From an uncultured Actinomyces sp. (lineage in GTDB: Bacteria; Actinomycetota; Actinomycetes; Actinomycetales; Actinomycetaceae): a stretch of DNA of 14,472 bases. The notes under the pieces are model-generated. The model made no database searches and was not told the origin of the DNA. It saw only the letters and a list, made by a program, of their open reading frames with translations. Shown piece by piece: positions 1 through 7,847 of the stretch; position 1 is the first letter of the stretch, and every line of letters begins with the position of its first letter. The stretch lies in the NCBI GenBank assembly GCA_900556405.1, contig USPB01000022.1, forward strand, positions 1 to 14,472. Reading direction: 5' to 3'. The position numbers and the translations under genes are program-made.

Positions 1-292
1 AGGTGGTCGAACAATGGTGGAACCGTCATGGCGTTGTACTCCTCCACGGTGAGGTGCCCTGCGGCGTGCCCCCGTCGTTGGAGGCGCGCCCTACTGTGTC
101 AGGGTACGCGCAGAACCAGCACGAAACACAAAGAATGCGTAGTAACCATCACGCACATCCTCCCACCCACATCCCCACAACCGCACGGATGTGCGCGACC
201 CAGCCCAGGCCTCGTCGCGAGCCATGGATGATGACGAACAGAAGCCGCCGCGACGGTCATCGAGGATATCGACCGGGCACGCAGGCCATCTC
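1..292. other. Gene-free window edge, possible DUF1707-like remnant
   Basis: No convincing gene is seen here. On the minus strand from about 93 down to 1, a roughly 30-codon open stretch reads LQRRGHAAGHLTVEEYNAM. This resembles the helix-G-x-L-(T/S)-x-x-E-(F/Y) pattern of DUF1707 or SHOCT domains. It has an in-frame TGA just upstream (about 105-107) and no start codon before it, and it runs off the window edge. It could be a decayed fragment or chance. The rest (100-292) has no coding-like frame and no clear terminator for the helicase gene that ends at 293. Confidence 0.2.
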
Positions 293-3223
293 CTACAGGA
301 GCCGATCCAACGCCTCGCGGATCTTCTGCTCCTCCCCGGATCCGATTGTCGGCAGACGCAGGACGGGAACTCCATACGCGGACATGATCGAATCTTTCAG
401 GCCGTCGCGCTTCTGCTGTTTCTGGCTCATGCCGTGGAACGTCCACCCGTCTACCTCGATGGCGAGGAGAAGGCGCTTTGTCACACGCGAGTACACCCCG
501 AAGTCGAGCGCGCTGTCCCGGAACACGAAAGCTCTCTGTTCCTCGTTCAAGCGGCGCGTATTGGGCAACGCGTCCCGCAGGAACACTTGGGTCTGATAGC
601 CAAAGCGCGTATACCTGGGTTCTGCGAGCACGTCTCGCAGGCATTGTTCCGCAACATTTTCTGCGGGCGAGCGCCGACGATCAGCCCACTTAACCTGAGA
701 ATACCGCTCGAGCGACTCGCTATACGCGTTGTAGAGGACGTCGAAAATGGACACGATGTCCGACTGGACGACGGCGCTCGGATCGTTCATCTCGATGTAC
801 TCGAGCAAGGCTCTCACGTTTCGGCTGAGCCGGACGCCCCCATGCGTGGTCACGACGACGAAGCGGTCTTTGGCTCGCGACACAATCACGTTCGTCAGGG
901 CATCCGCGTCGTAGAAGTCTTGCGCGGCCGAGCGGTCGTTGGCGTTGAGGACCGTGGACAGGATGATCGTGCCAGCACCGCGCCCCTGAAATTTGTGCGC
1001 GGTCTCCGCCAGCCATCGGGGATGAGCCCCATCGCCGAGGTCGCGACGAATCTGCTTGCTCAGGTTCGTTGCCTGCGCCCGAAACGGAGTCACGACGCCC
1101 ACCACGAAGTCGCCCGACTCGTCTGTCCCCTCGAGCTCGACACCGTCCCGGATGCTGCGCATATCCTCAAGGTCGGTGACAATGTCGATTTCCCGCTGCG
1201 AGAAGAAGCCACTGCCGCGCGATGGGCGTCGCGCGTGGTTCCCGGGCGCAGCATAGACGATCGCGAGCGGATCGGGGGCATCGTCGGCAGGGACGCGCAT
1301 CGGAATGAGCTGACCACCGTAGTACATGCGGTTGCAGAACTCGATGATCGCGGGATGACACCGGTAATGCTCCTTGAGCAGAGTGCTCGGCACCTGCGCC
1401 GACTCCGGCATCATTTTGACGGAGTCGAGCAGCGAGAGCGAACGGACGTCGAAGCGCGGCGCGGGCGGCTCCTGCTTGCTCTCATCCCACCCCTGAAAGA
1501 TCGGGCCGAGCTGTTTGTCGTCACCAACGATGACAGCGTTACGGGCCTTGCTCAGCGCCGCCATCCCCTGGGGGAGCAGCACCTGAGAGGACTCGTCGAT
1601 GATGATCCAGTCGAGCAGCACTTCTTCCGCCAGGTTGTTCCGGATCGAAAAACACGTGGATGCCACAACGGGGTAGGTGCGCAGGAGGATATCCGTCTGC
1701 CGCTTGAGGCGCTCGGTTGGACTGAGGCGGCTCGGACGCTCGCGCGTGAATCGGCTGAGCAAGGCGGCATCCAACGCTTCGCGTGAGTGGCGGCGATACT
1801 GCGCGCTCACGTCGACGAGGCCGTGGCGGGCAGCGCGTGCCTCAGCCTCCTCGATGCGGTCGGATAGTTCTTGCTCGTGGGCCCGGTAGAAGGCGAGTTG
1901 GAGCGCCGACTGGACGTGCGGGTCTCCCAGGTCAATGCCCTTCAAGGAGCCGTAGGCAAAGTAGCGACGCACCCGCTCGATGAAGCCCCGAGGACCACGC
2001 CCCACCCTCGGCGCACAGCGAGCGAGGGCAAGCAGGTCACCGATGATCCCGGAGCTGCGCCGCGAGACAGCCAGGTGAGAAATGTCGGCTACCGGGCGAC
2101 GGCTCTCCTGTACCTTTTCCTCAAAAAGACGCCGCTCACGCTGAGCCGCCGTCAGCTGCGCGCGGATCTTCGGAATGTCTCGCGCATCCTCCCATAGAGT
2201 GACGAGGCGATCTTCTTCGGCCCGCAGCGCAGCCTCGTCGGCTCCAGCAGGCGCATCCGAGGACGCGGCGGACGCTTTGCGAACCCAGGCCTCGCGCCTC
2301 TGTTCAAGGACACCCTCACGCTCGTGGAATTCCTTGACGCGCTTCGTTTTCCCGAGGTTCGCGACGAGGAAGCCGTAGCCTTCCTCGGTTAGCTTGTCGA
2401 CGACGTTGTCCACCGCGGAGTTCGCCCCCGCGACGACGCCGACGGTCTTGCCTTGCGCGATCAGGGAGGCGATGAGATTGAGGATCGTCTGCGTTTTACC
2501 TGTGCCGGGAGGCCCGTCGATGATGGACAGTTGGTGTGTGAGCGCGGCTCGAATCGCGTTGCGCTGATCGATATTGGAGGGGAAGGGCATGATGAGTCGA
2601 TCGCTCGCGCCCGTCTTCGTGGAGGACGTACCGGCGAGGAACGCTTCCAGGGCGGAACGGCGCGGCGCCTGAGGGAGCCATTCCCACACGTTCGCGAGGA
2701 TCGCCTCGGGCAGCATCTTCTCACCGCTCACCCACCGCGGGTACCGGGCTGTCGGATCGAGCGTTGCCCCGGCTCGCCATGCCTGCGCGCGCACTTCCTC
2801 GCGGACGTAGTTGAGGGTGGCGGCGTTTTGCCGATCCTCCGCTGTCGCGTACCTTACCCGTACCTCATCGTGTCCATAGCGATGAAGTTTGAGCGTGCCC
2901 TCAGCCGTGCGGTACGCGAGCGTGTAGCGAGGATCGCGCGGGTGGCCCACGCGGCGGAGCGTCCAGATGATTTCGACGTTGGTCCGGCGTTTGCCGCCAA
3001 CACGAACCTCATCGAGCGCGTCGACTGTTCGACGCTCGACCTGGTCGTAGAGGCGCGCCCTCTCCTCGCCGTATGAAAACTCTTTGCTGCTGGTGGTGTA
3101 AGTGACGACGATGTGGTTACCGTCGCGGCGGGCCTCCGCGATTTTCCAGGTCTCGTCCTGCCAGGTCAGCGTTTTTTTATCGCGAATCAGTACGTGCATC
3201 GTGCGCGGATCGACGGATTCCAT
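293..3223 (-). CDS. SF1 (DNA2/UPF1-like) helicase with C-terminal PD-(D/E)XK-type nuclease
   Basis: This 976-residue protein is predicted to unwind nucleic acid using ATP and to cut it with a C-terminal nuclease. Helicase motifs seen in order are a Q-like segment (SNIDQRNAI, about 216-224), Walker A GPPGTGKT (237-244), Walker B IIDESSQ (541-547), motif III VGDDKQLGP (566-574), motif IV EHYRCHP (618-624), motif V AHKFQGRGAG (742-751) and motif VI SRAKDRF (782-788). About 300 residues, partly helical and charged, separate Walker A from Walker B, as in UPF1/DNA2 helicases with inserted domains. The last 110 residues look like a Vsr/DUF559-type nuclease: LDFGV (D907), AIEVDGWTFH (E923, D925), then Q, D and K positions and VPVLRLP. 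The ATG at 3223 has an upstream GGGGGAG on the minus strand. It is divergent from rmuC. A stand-alone defence role is inferred from family style and the McrBC neighbours; general repair is the alternative. Confidence 0.88.
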   Translation of the reverse strand: MESVDPRTMHVLIRDKKTLTWQDETWKIAEARRDGNHIVVTYTTSSKEFSYGEERARLYDQVERRTVDALDEVRVGGKRRTNVEIIWTLRRVGHPRDPRYTLAYRTAEGTLKLHRYGHDEVRVRYATAEDRQNAATLNYVREEVRAQAWRAGATLDPTARYPRWVSGEKMLPEAILANVWEWLPQAPRRSALEAFLAGTSSTKTGASDRLIMPFPSNIDQRNAIRAALTHQLSIIDGPPGTGKTQTILNLIASLIAQGKTVGVVAGANSAVDNVVDKLTEEGYGFLVANLGKTKRVKEFHEREGVLEQRREAWVRKASAASSDAPAGADEAALRAEEDRLVTLWEDARDIPKIRAQLTAAQRERRLFEEKVQESRRPVADISHLAVSRRSSGIIGDLLALARCAPRVGRGPRGFIERVRRYFAYGSLKGIDLGDPHVQSALQLAFYRAHEQELSDRIEEAEARAARHGLVDVSAQYRRHSREALDAALLSRFTRERPSRLSPTERLKRQTDILLRTYPVVASTCFSIRNNLAEEVLLDWIIIDESSQVLLPQGMAALSKARNAVIVGDDKQLGPIFQGWDESKQEPPAPRFDVRSLSLLDSVKMMPESAQVPSTLLKEHYRCHPAIIEFCNRMYYGGQLIPMRVPADDAPDPLAIVYAAPGNHARRPSRGSGFFSQREIDIVTDLEDMRSIRDGVELEGTDESGDFVVGVVTPFRAQATNLSKQIRRDLGDGAHPRWLAETAHKFQGRGAGTIILSTVLNANDRSAAQDFYDADALTNVIVSRAKDRFVVVTTHGGVRLSRNVRALLEYIEMNDPSAVVQSDIVSIFDVLYNAYSESLERYSQVKWADRRRSPAENVAEQCLRDVLAEPRYTRFGYQTQVFLRDALPNTRRLNEEQRAFVFRDSALDFGVYSRVTKRLLLAIEVDGWTFHGMSQKQQKRDGLKDSIMSAYGVPVLRLPTIGSGEEQKIREALDRLL

Positions 3224-3352
3224 GCCACTCCCCCGTGAGTTTTACACCCAGGATAGGCGACTTATCCGACCGGCGGTAGGTTGTTGAATACCCACGCTGA
3301 GCCGGGCCGGACGCAGATGTGCATGGCCGTTCGTAGACTGCGCGCATGGGTA
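3214..3352. promoter_or_regulatory. Divergent intergenic region between helicase gene and rmuC
   Basis: These 122 non-coding bases (3224-3345) separate two divergent genes and must hold both promoters. The helicase gene has a strong ribosome site, GGGGGAG, four to five bases before its ATG. rmuC has no recognisable ribosome site. Instead a TAnnnT hexamer, TAGACT (3336-3341), lies just before its ATG at 3346 with no good -35. That would suit a leaderless or nearly leaderless transcript, perhaps starting translation at the second ATG (3352). The promoter calls are weak. Confidence 0.3.
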
Positions 3353-4545
3353 TGTCGCTTGTTTTTCTCATCGTTGGCTTAGTGGTTGGCGCGCTCCTCG
3401 GGTACGTGGGCGCCGTGGCGCGCCGTGCGTCGACGCCTGATGAGGCGGGCACGCTGCGCGCGGAGGTCGCCCGCTGGCAGGCGCGCGCGGAAGAGCTGTC
3501 CCGGCGCGTCGAGTCTGCCGAGGCCCGCTCACAGGGTGATGCTTCCGTCTTGCAGGCGCTCGCACCGGTGCGCGCGCAGCTGGAGCAGATGACGCAGCGG
3601 GTTGATCAGATGGAGCAGATTCGCGCGCGTCAGCACGGCGCCCTCGCCGAGCAGCTGCGCGAGTCCGCGAGACGTGAGACCGAGCTGGCCCGCACGACCG
3701 CCTCCCTGGAGGGAGCTCTGCGGTCGCGGAGCGCACGCGGCACGTGGGGTGAGGTCGAGCTGGCGCGCGTCCTGGAGGCTTCCGGAATGCTGCCGCACGT
3801 GGACTTCGCGGAGCAGCGTTCGATCGGCTCGCTCACTCAGGGACGAGGCCGGGGCGGGGTCACATCGTCGGGTGACCTCGGGCGTCCCGACGTGACGATT
3901 CATCTGCCCGGTCAGGGGTTCCTCGCGCTCGACGCGAAGGCTACCATGGACGCATACCTGCGGGCATGCGCCATTGAAGAGAGCGGAGAAGACGCCGATT
4001 CTCGACGCCGCGCCGAGCTGTCGGCACACGCGAAGGCACTGCGTTCTCACGTCGAGGCGCTGGCTGGACGCGACTACGCGCGGTCACTGGGCGCGTCACC
4101 CGAGCTGGTCATCTTATTTGTCCCATCCGAGGCTGCCCTGTCGGCAGCACTGCGCACTGACGCGTCGCTCCTGGACGACGCGATGGCGCGGGGGATCGCC
4201 CTGTGCTCCCCCGTCACGCTACTGGCGGTGGCGCGCACGTGCGCTACCGCGTGGGCGAGGACGTCGATTAACGAACAGGCGGATCAGGTGATCGCGCTGG
4301 GACGCGAGCTGTACGAGCGCCTCGGCGTCGTCGCTGGCCACATGGAAAACCTGGGCAAGCACCTGGCCAAGACCGTGGACTTCTACAACAAGACCGTGTC
4401 GTCCATGGAAAGCCGCCTCCTGGCCAGCGCACGGTCCGTGAGCGCACTCGAGGAGGCCTCGAAAAAGACCATGACCGTCACGCCCATCGACCCGGACGCT
4501 GCCCAGGTTCGCTCCTTCACGAAGCCGGAGTTGACGGACCAGTAA
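3346..4545 (+). CDS. rmuC: RmuC-family DNA recombination protein
   Basis: This 399-residue protein belongs to the RmuC family, whose E. coli member limits recombination at inverted repeats and whose core is a predicted PD-(D/E)XK nuclease fold. Residues 4-25 form one hydrophobic segment (N-terminal membrane anchor). About 30-130 is a long charged coiled coil rich in E, R and Q. The core follows: GTWGEVELARVLE (132-144), RPDVTIHLPG (180-189) and FLALDAKATMDAY (192-204), with D182, D196 and K198 as likely catalytic positions. The conserved tail includes NEQADQVIALGRELYERL and the HMENLGKHL helix. Length and layout are normal. An in-frame TAG at 3334-3336 excludes a longer start; ATG 3352 is an alternative. 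Its 3' end overlaps mcrC convergently. It may be a housekeeping gene beside a defence locus rather than part of it. Confidence 0.92.
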   Translation: MGMSLVFLIVGLVVGALLGYVGAVARRASTPDEAGTLRAEVARWQARAEELSRRVESAEARSQGDASVLQALAPVRAQLEQMTQRVDQMEQIRARQHGALAEQLRESARRETELARTTASLEGALRSRSARGTWGEVELARVLEASGMLPHVDFAEQRSIGSLTQGRGRGGVTSSGDLGRPDVTIHLPGQGFLALDAKATMDAYLRACAIEESGEDADSRRRAELSAHAKALRSHVEALAGRDYARSLGASPELVILFVPSEAALSAALRTDASLLDDAMARGIALCSPVTLLAVARTCATAWARTSINEQADQVIALGRELYERLGVVAGHMENLGKHLAKTVDFYNKTVSSMESRLLASARSVSALEEASKKTMTVTPIDPDAAQVRSFTKPELTDQ

Positions 4546-5572
4546 GCGTGTCGGCGACGCCGTCCAGCTGCGCGCGGATCTCCTCGAAGGGACGGTCCAG
4601 GTCGAGCGTCGTCGCGCTGATGCGGTTGCCGCTCATACGGTAAGTGGCGTCGGGCTGGATGTCCTCGTCGGTCGCGGCGTAGAGGAGCATGCCCGAAACC
4701 TCAATGCTCTCCCCCGCTCGCACGAGGGCCGCCTGCTTGTTCTTCACGTACGCGAAGATCTGGTACAGGTTCCCCGAATGCACAGTCCTCTTGTCGAAGT
4801 TGCTCTGCATCGTGGACGCGTAGTACTTCGCGTCGATGATGAGCACGCGGCCGCGAGAGCTCAGCGTGATGTCACTGCGCATGGCGGGCAGGCAGTCCGA
4901 AACCTCGTCGTCGAGCGCCCATTCGATGAAGGACGCACTGGCGTTCAAACAGGCGTGTTCCCTGCGGTAATACTCGAGAATGAATTTCTCGTAGAGGCGA
5001 CTCATGCGCTGCTCGTCGAAGAAATCCATCATGCGCACAGTGCCGTCGCTCTGGGTTTGCAGCAGCCCCTTGACGACGAGCCAGCACACCGCCATCAGCA
5101 TGCGGTACGTGCGGTTGTTGCGGTCGTAGCGCATGTTCCAGTCGACCGTGTGCAGGTCGATCTCGCGTACGTCCGCGAAGAAGACCATGAGCTTTTTCAG
5201 GCTTTTCTTGCGCGCCTTCGAGATATCCGAACGCACCAGCAGCGCGACCGTCGCCTTGATGATGCGATTCATCGTCGTGTCGACGCTGAATTCGTCGTAG
5301 GAGCACACCAGCTGACGACGCAAGATTGCCTGCGATTTCACGGATTCGGCGACCTCGATTTTGCCGCGCAGGGAGGAGCGTGCCTCGGTTCGGCTCACGT
5401 ATTCCTGCCCGAGGCCTCGTTTGAGTTGGAGGGAGACTCCGCGCTCGAGGATGGCGGCACATAGCTCGGCCGCGTTGTCAAAATCCTCCGTGGCCACGGA
5501 ACGGTAGCCCTGCTCGCGCAGTGCCGAGAAGGCGTAGGCGAGCATGTGGAAGAGGTTGCGGACGCGAATCAC
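4517..5572 (-). CDS. mcrC: McrC-like nuclease subunit of a McrBC restriction system
   Basis: This 351-residue protein is the likely nuclease partner of the adjacent McrB-type motor, a pairing known to cleave modified DNA. Visible hallmarks are the N-terminal RNLFHMLAYAF stretch typical of McrC-like proteins, the conserved TEARSSLRGKIEV region (62-74), the nuclease core MRSDITL (231-237) followed by VLIIDAKYY (243-251) with D234, D247 and K249, and NLYQIFAYV (268-276) behind it. The start is a GTG at 5572, whose GTGA overlaps the mcrB stop by 4 bases, implying translational coupling. The last 29 bases overlap rmuC on the opposite strand. The nuclease role is well supported; the modification or sequence recognised cannot be read from the sequence. 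Confidence 0.88.
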   Translation of the reverse strand: MIRVRNLFHMLAYAFSALREQGYRSVATEDFDNAAELCAAILERGVSLQLKRGLGQEYVSRTEARSSLRGKIEVAESVKSQAILRRQLVCSYDEFSVDTTMNRIIKATVALLVRSDISKARKKSLKKLMVFFADVREIDLHTVDWNMRYDRNNRTYRMLMAVCWLVVKGLLQTQSDGTVRMMDFFDEQRMSRLYEKFILEYYRREHACLNASASFIEWALDDEVSDCLPAMRSDITLSSRGRVLIIDAKYYASTMQSNFDKRTVHSGNLYQIFAYVKNKQAALVRAGESIEVSGMLLYAATDEDIQPDATYRMSGNRISATTLDLDRPFEEIRAQLDGVADTLTGPSTPAS

Positions 5573-7740
5573 CGCAGCGGCCTGCGCAGCCTGTCGGTCC
5601 AGTCGCGGACCTTGGTGGGCTCGTCGAACCAGTATTCCTTGAGCATCGGGATGAGCTCGTAGTCGACGATCGAGGCCAGGGCCGCGTCGGTGCAGGAGTC
5701 GGCGTCCATGTTGCAGAAGTAGCTGTGTCCGATGCAGAAGCCGTCGCCGAGAGACTCATCCTCGGCGATCGCACAGTTGAGGGATTCCACCTCGCGCACC
5801 AGGGCCTCGAACGTCGGATTGCCGAGGCCGGAGCAGTACTCACGGAAACCGTCGGAGTCGAAAGCGGGGCGCAGTTCCACGAAGGCGAAGCGGCGGCGCA
5901 GCGCGTAGTCGAGCATGGCGAGGCTGCGGTCAGCCGTGTTCATCATGCCGATGATGTGGACATTGCGAGGCACGTAGAAGAGCTCGCGTGAGTAGAGGAG
6001 CTGAAGTTTGTTCTTCGGTCCGCGTTTATCGCTCTCGATGAGCATGAACAGCTCGCCGAAGATCTTGGAGAGGTTGCCGCGGTTGATCTCGTCGATGATG
6101 AAGAAGTAGTCGTTCTCCTCGTCATCGGCGGCCTTCTTGCAGAAGGAGTAGAAGGCACCCTTGACCAGCTCGAACCCCGCACCGGAGGGACGATACCCCT
6201 CGATGAAGTCCTCGTAGGAGTAGCTCTGGTGGAACTGCACCAGCATGACGCGCGAGGCATCCTTGACGCCCATCATCGAATACGCGAGGCGCTTGGCGGC
6301 AAAAGTCTTACCCACTCCAGGTGCTCCCTGCATGATGATGTTCTTCTTCGTGCGCAGCAGCCCCACGATCGCGTCGTAGCGTTCCTCGCCCATGTAGACC
6401 TCGTCAAGGAATTGCCGGGCGGAGTACTCCGGGAAAACTACCAACGGTTCCTCGTTGTCAACCTCGTCGTCGCTATCTTCGAAGAACGTCTCAATGCGAG
6501 AAAGGAGTTCAGGGTAGTCGGTGATCTCGGTGAGGGTCTTCATTGCCAGTCGTTCGTCGATTGGCCAGTTTCCTGAGGAAGTCCAGCGAACCGCCCGACA
6601 ATTCGGGTAGTGGCCGCCCTCCGGATCGTAGACGTAGTCACCCGTGACGATACCTCGCCCGAGGATCTCCGAGCGGCCCTTCTTCACGAAAACGACATCG
6701 CCCGGCTTCATCTCGTTCGCAAACTGCCATAGGGCGTGAATGTCGTTCTTCTGGGTACCGTTTTCGGGATAGGTCTGGAGCATCTGCGCCTTCAGATCTT
6801 CCTTATGTGCGTAGGCAGTCAGATCCCCAATCTCGCCCCATGCCAGTCCCATGATCCCGCGCGAGTAGAACTCGTCCCACATGCAGGCGCCCCGGCCGGG
6901 GGCGTAGAGCCAATAGCGCACGGTCTCCACGTCAGCGTCCCCCAGGGCAGCCGCCTGAGTAACTTCTTCCTTGTCGTTGTCAGCCTCTTTGTTCTCACGG
7001 TTGACCTGTTCGGAAACGCGCCACGCGTATGCCGAAAGCTCGGGGAAGGAGAAGTACTCGTAGGTTCCGGATTTCAACACCGATAGAATGCTGTCGCGAA
7101 TCCCCAGATATTCTGTGGATTCGGGAACTTTCTTCAACGACGCCAGCACAGAACGAACCGATGAAGGCATCCGGTCGGGCAGAGCGAGAAACCATCGGTC
7201 TCGCTTGCTCAGGTTGACGTAGGAGTACGGGCGGATCCAAAAGAGACCCATCGTGACGTTCCAGCTGGCATGGCGCTGTTGAAGGACTGCATCGTAGGCG
7301 TGACGGAACACTGCCTCTGTCTGTTCAGTCGGCTGATCCGCGTAGGCCAGCGCAACCGCAAACAAGTCCCATAGCCTTTCGATATCCCCATCGTCCCGAC
7401 GCACCTGGTCGTAGAAGGTCGCGTTGATGTTGAGCAGGACGGGGACACCGACAAAATCATCATGCAGAGGGGCCTGAACGCCGAGAGCACCACCAATTCC
7501 GAGAGCAACCGCTCGGCGCTTATTGTCTGTGAGGCCTCGATTGAAGAGGCCGTAGACCGTGAAAGGATCAATATCAGTCGGAATGCCACCTGAGTCAAGC
7601 GACGGCAGATCCATACTGAGTTCGGCGTATACATGTTGCAACGTCGCAATGAGAGCCTGCCGGTCATCCTTGAAGGCAAGCAGTTTGTCCGCTAGTTCCA
7701 TAAAAAAGCGCGGCCATGAGTACTGGCTATCCGTCGTCAT
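5569..7740 (-). CDS. mcrB: McrB-type AAA+ GTPase with EVE/PUA-like domain
   Basis: This is the motor and recognition subunit of the McrBC system, 723 residues from the ATG at 7740; a GTG at 7746 would add two. The ATG is preferred because TAGGG lies seven bases upstream. The numbering here counts from the GTG. Residues 1-260 form an N-terminal region (FTVYGLFNRGLTD; TMGLFWIRPYSYVNLS) that I recall from other McrB-like proteins, function unknown. About 277-420 is an EVE-like fold (YWLYAPGRGACMWDEF; GDVVFVKKGRSEILGRGIV), a PUA/YTH relative that in other proteins binds modified bases. About 465-640 is the AAA+ domain: Walker A GAPGVGKT (474-481), Walker B FFIIDEINRG (548-557), and the McrB signature MMNTADRSLAMLD (601-613). 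McrB family members hydrolyse GTP. The EVE domain suggests recognition of a modified cytosine; this is inferred, not shown. Confidence 0.9.
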   Translation of the reverse strand: MTTDSQYSWPRFFMELADKLLAFKDDRQALIATLQHVYAELSMDLPSLDSGGIPTDIDPFTVYGLFNRGLTDNKRRAVALGIGGALGVQAPLHDDFVGVPVLLNINATFYDQVRRDDGDIERLWDLFAVALAYADQPTEQTEAVFRHAYDAVLQQRHASWNVTMGLFWIRPYSYVNLSKRDRWFLALPDRMPSSVRSVLASLKKVPESTEYLGIRDSILSVLKSGTYEYFSFPELSAYAWRVSEQVNRENKEADNDKEEVTQAAALGDADVETVRYWLYAPGRGACMWDEFYSRGIMGLAWGEIGDLTAYAHKEDLKAQMLQTYPENGTQKNDIHALWQFANEMKPGDVVFVKKGRSEILGRGIVTGDYVYDPEGGHYPNCRAVRWTSSGNWPIDERLAMKTLTEITDYPELLSRIETFFEDSDDEVDNEEPLVVFPEYSARQFLDEVYMGEERYDAIVGLLRTKKNIIMQGAPGVGKTFAAKRLAYSMMGVKDASRVMLVQFHQSYSYEDFIEGYRPSGAGFELVKGAFYSFCKKAADDEENDYFFIIDEINRGNLSKIFGELFMLIESDKRGPKNKLQLLYSRELFYVPRNVHIIGMMNTADRSLAMLDYALRRRFAFVELRPAFDSDGFREYCSGLGNPTFEALVREVESLNCAIAEDESLGDGFCIGHSYFCNMDADSCTDAALASIVDYELIPMLKEYWFDEPTKVRDWTDRLRRPLR

Positions 7741-7847
7741 GGCCACACCCTACCACCAATGTGACCTCCGACATGCCGACGAGGACCTTCCCCCACGCTT
7801 CGATGACACCCTCCAGCAGAGCAACAAGAGCAAGACCTCCAGGGCAT
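7741..7847. other. Gap between membrane-protein gene and mcrB
   Basis: About 107 bases separate the stop of the upstream minus-strand membrane-protein gene from the mcrB start. I see a modest ribosome-site-like TAGGG for mcrB, but no convincing -35/-10 pair and no clear terminator hairpin. mcrBC may be read through from the membrane-protein gene or have a weak promoter of its own. Confidence 0.35.

Noticed and set aside
191..1786. 531-codon open frame on the plus strand opposite the helicase gene
   Set aside because: It lies wholly within a gene with complete helicase motifs; its composition (H, R, D, V runs) is typical of an antisense shadow in GC-rich DNA, and no domain is visible.
4778..5464. 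228-codon plus-strand open frame
   Set aside because: It is antisense to mcrC, whose nuclease motifs are clear.
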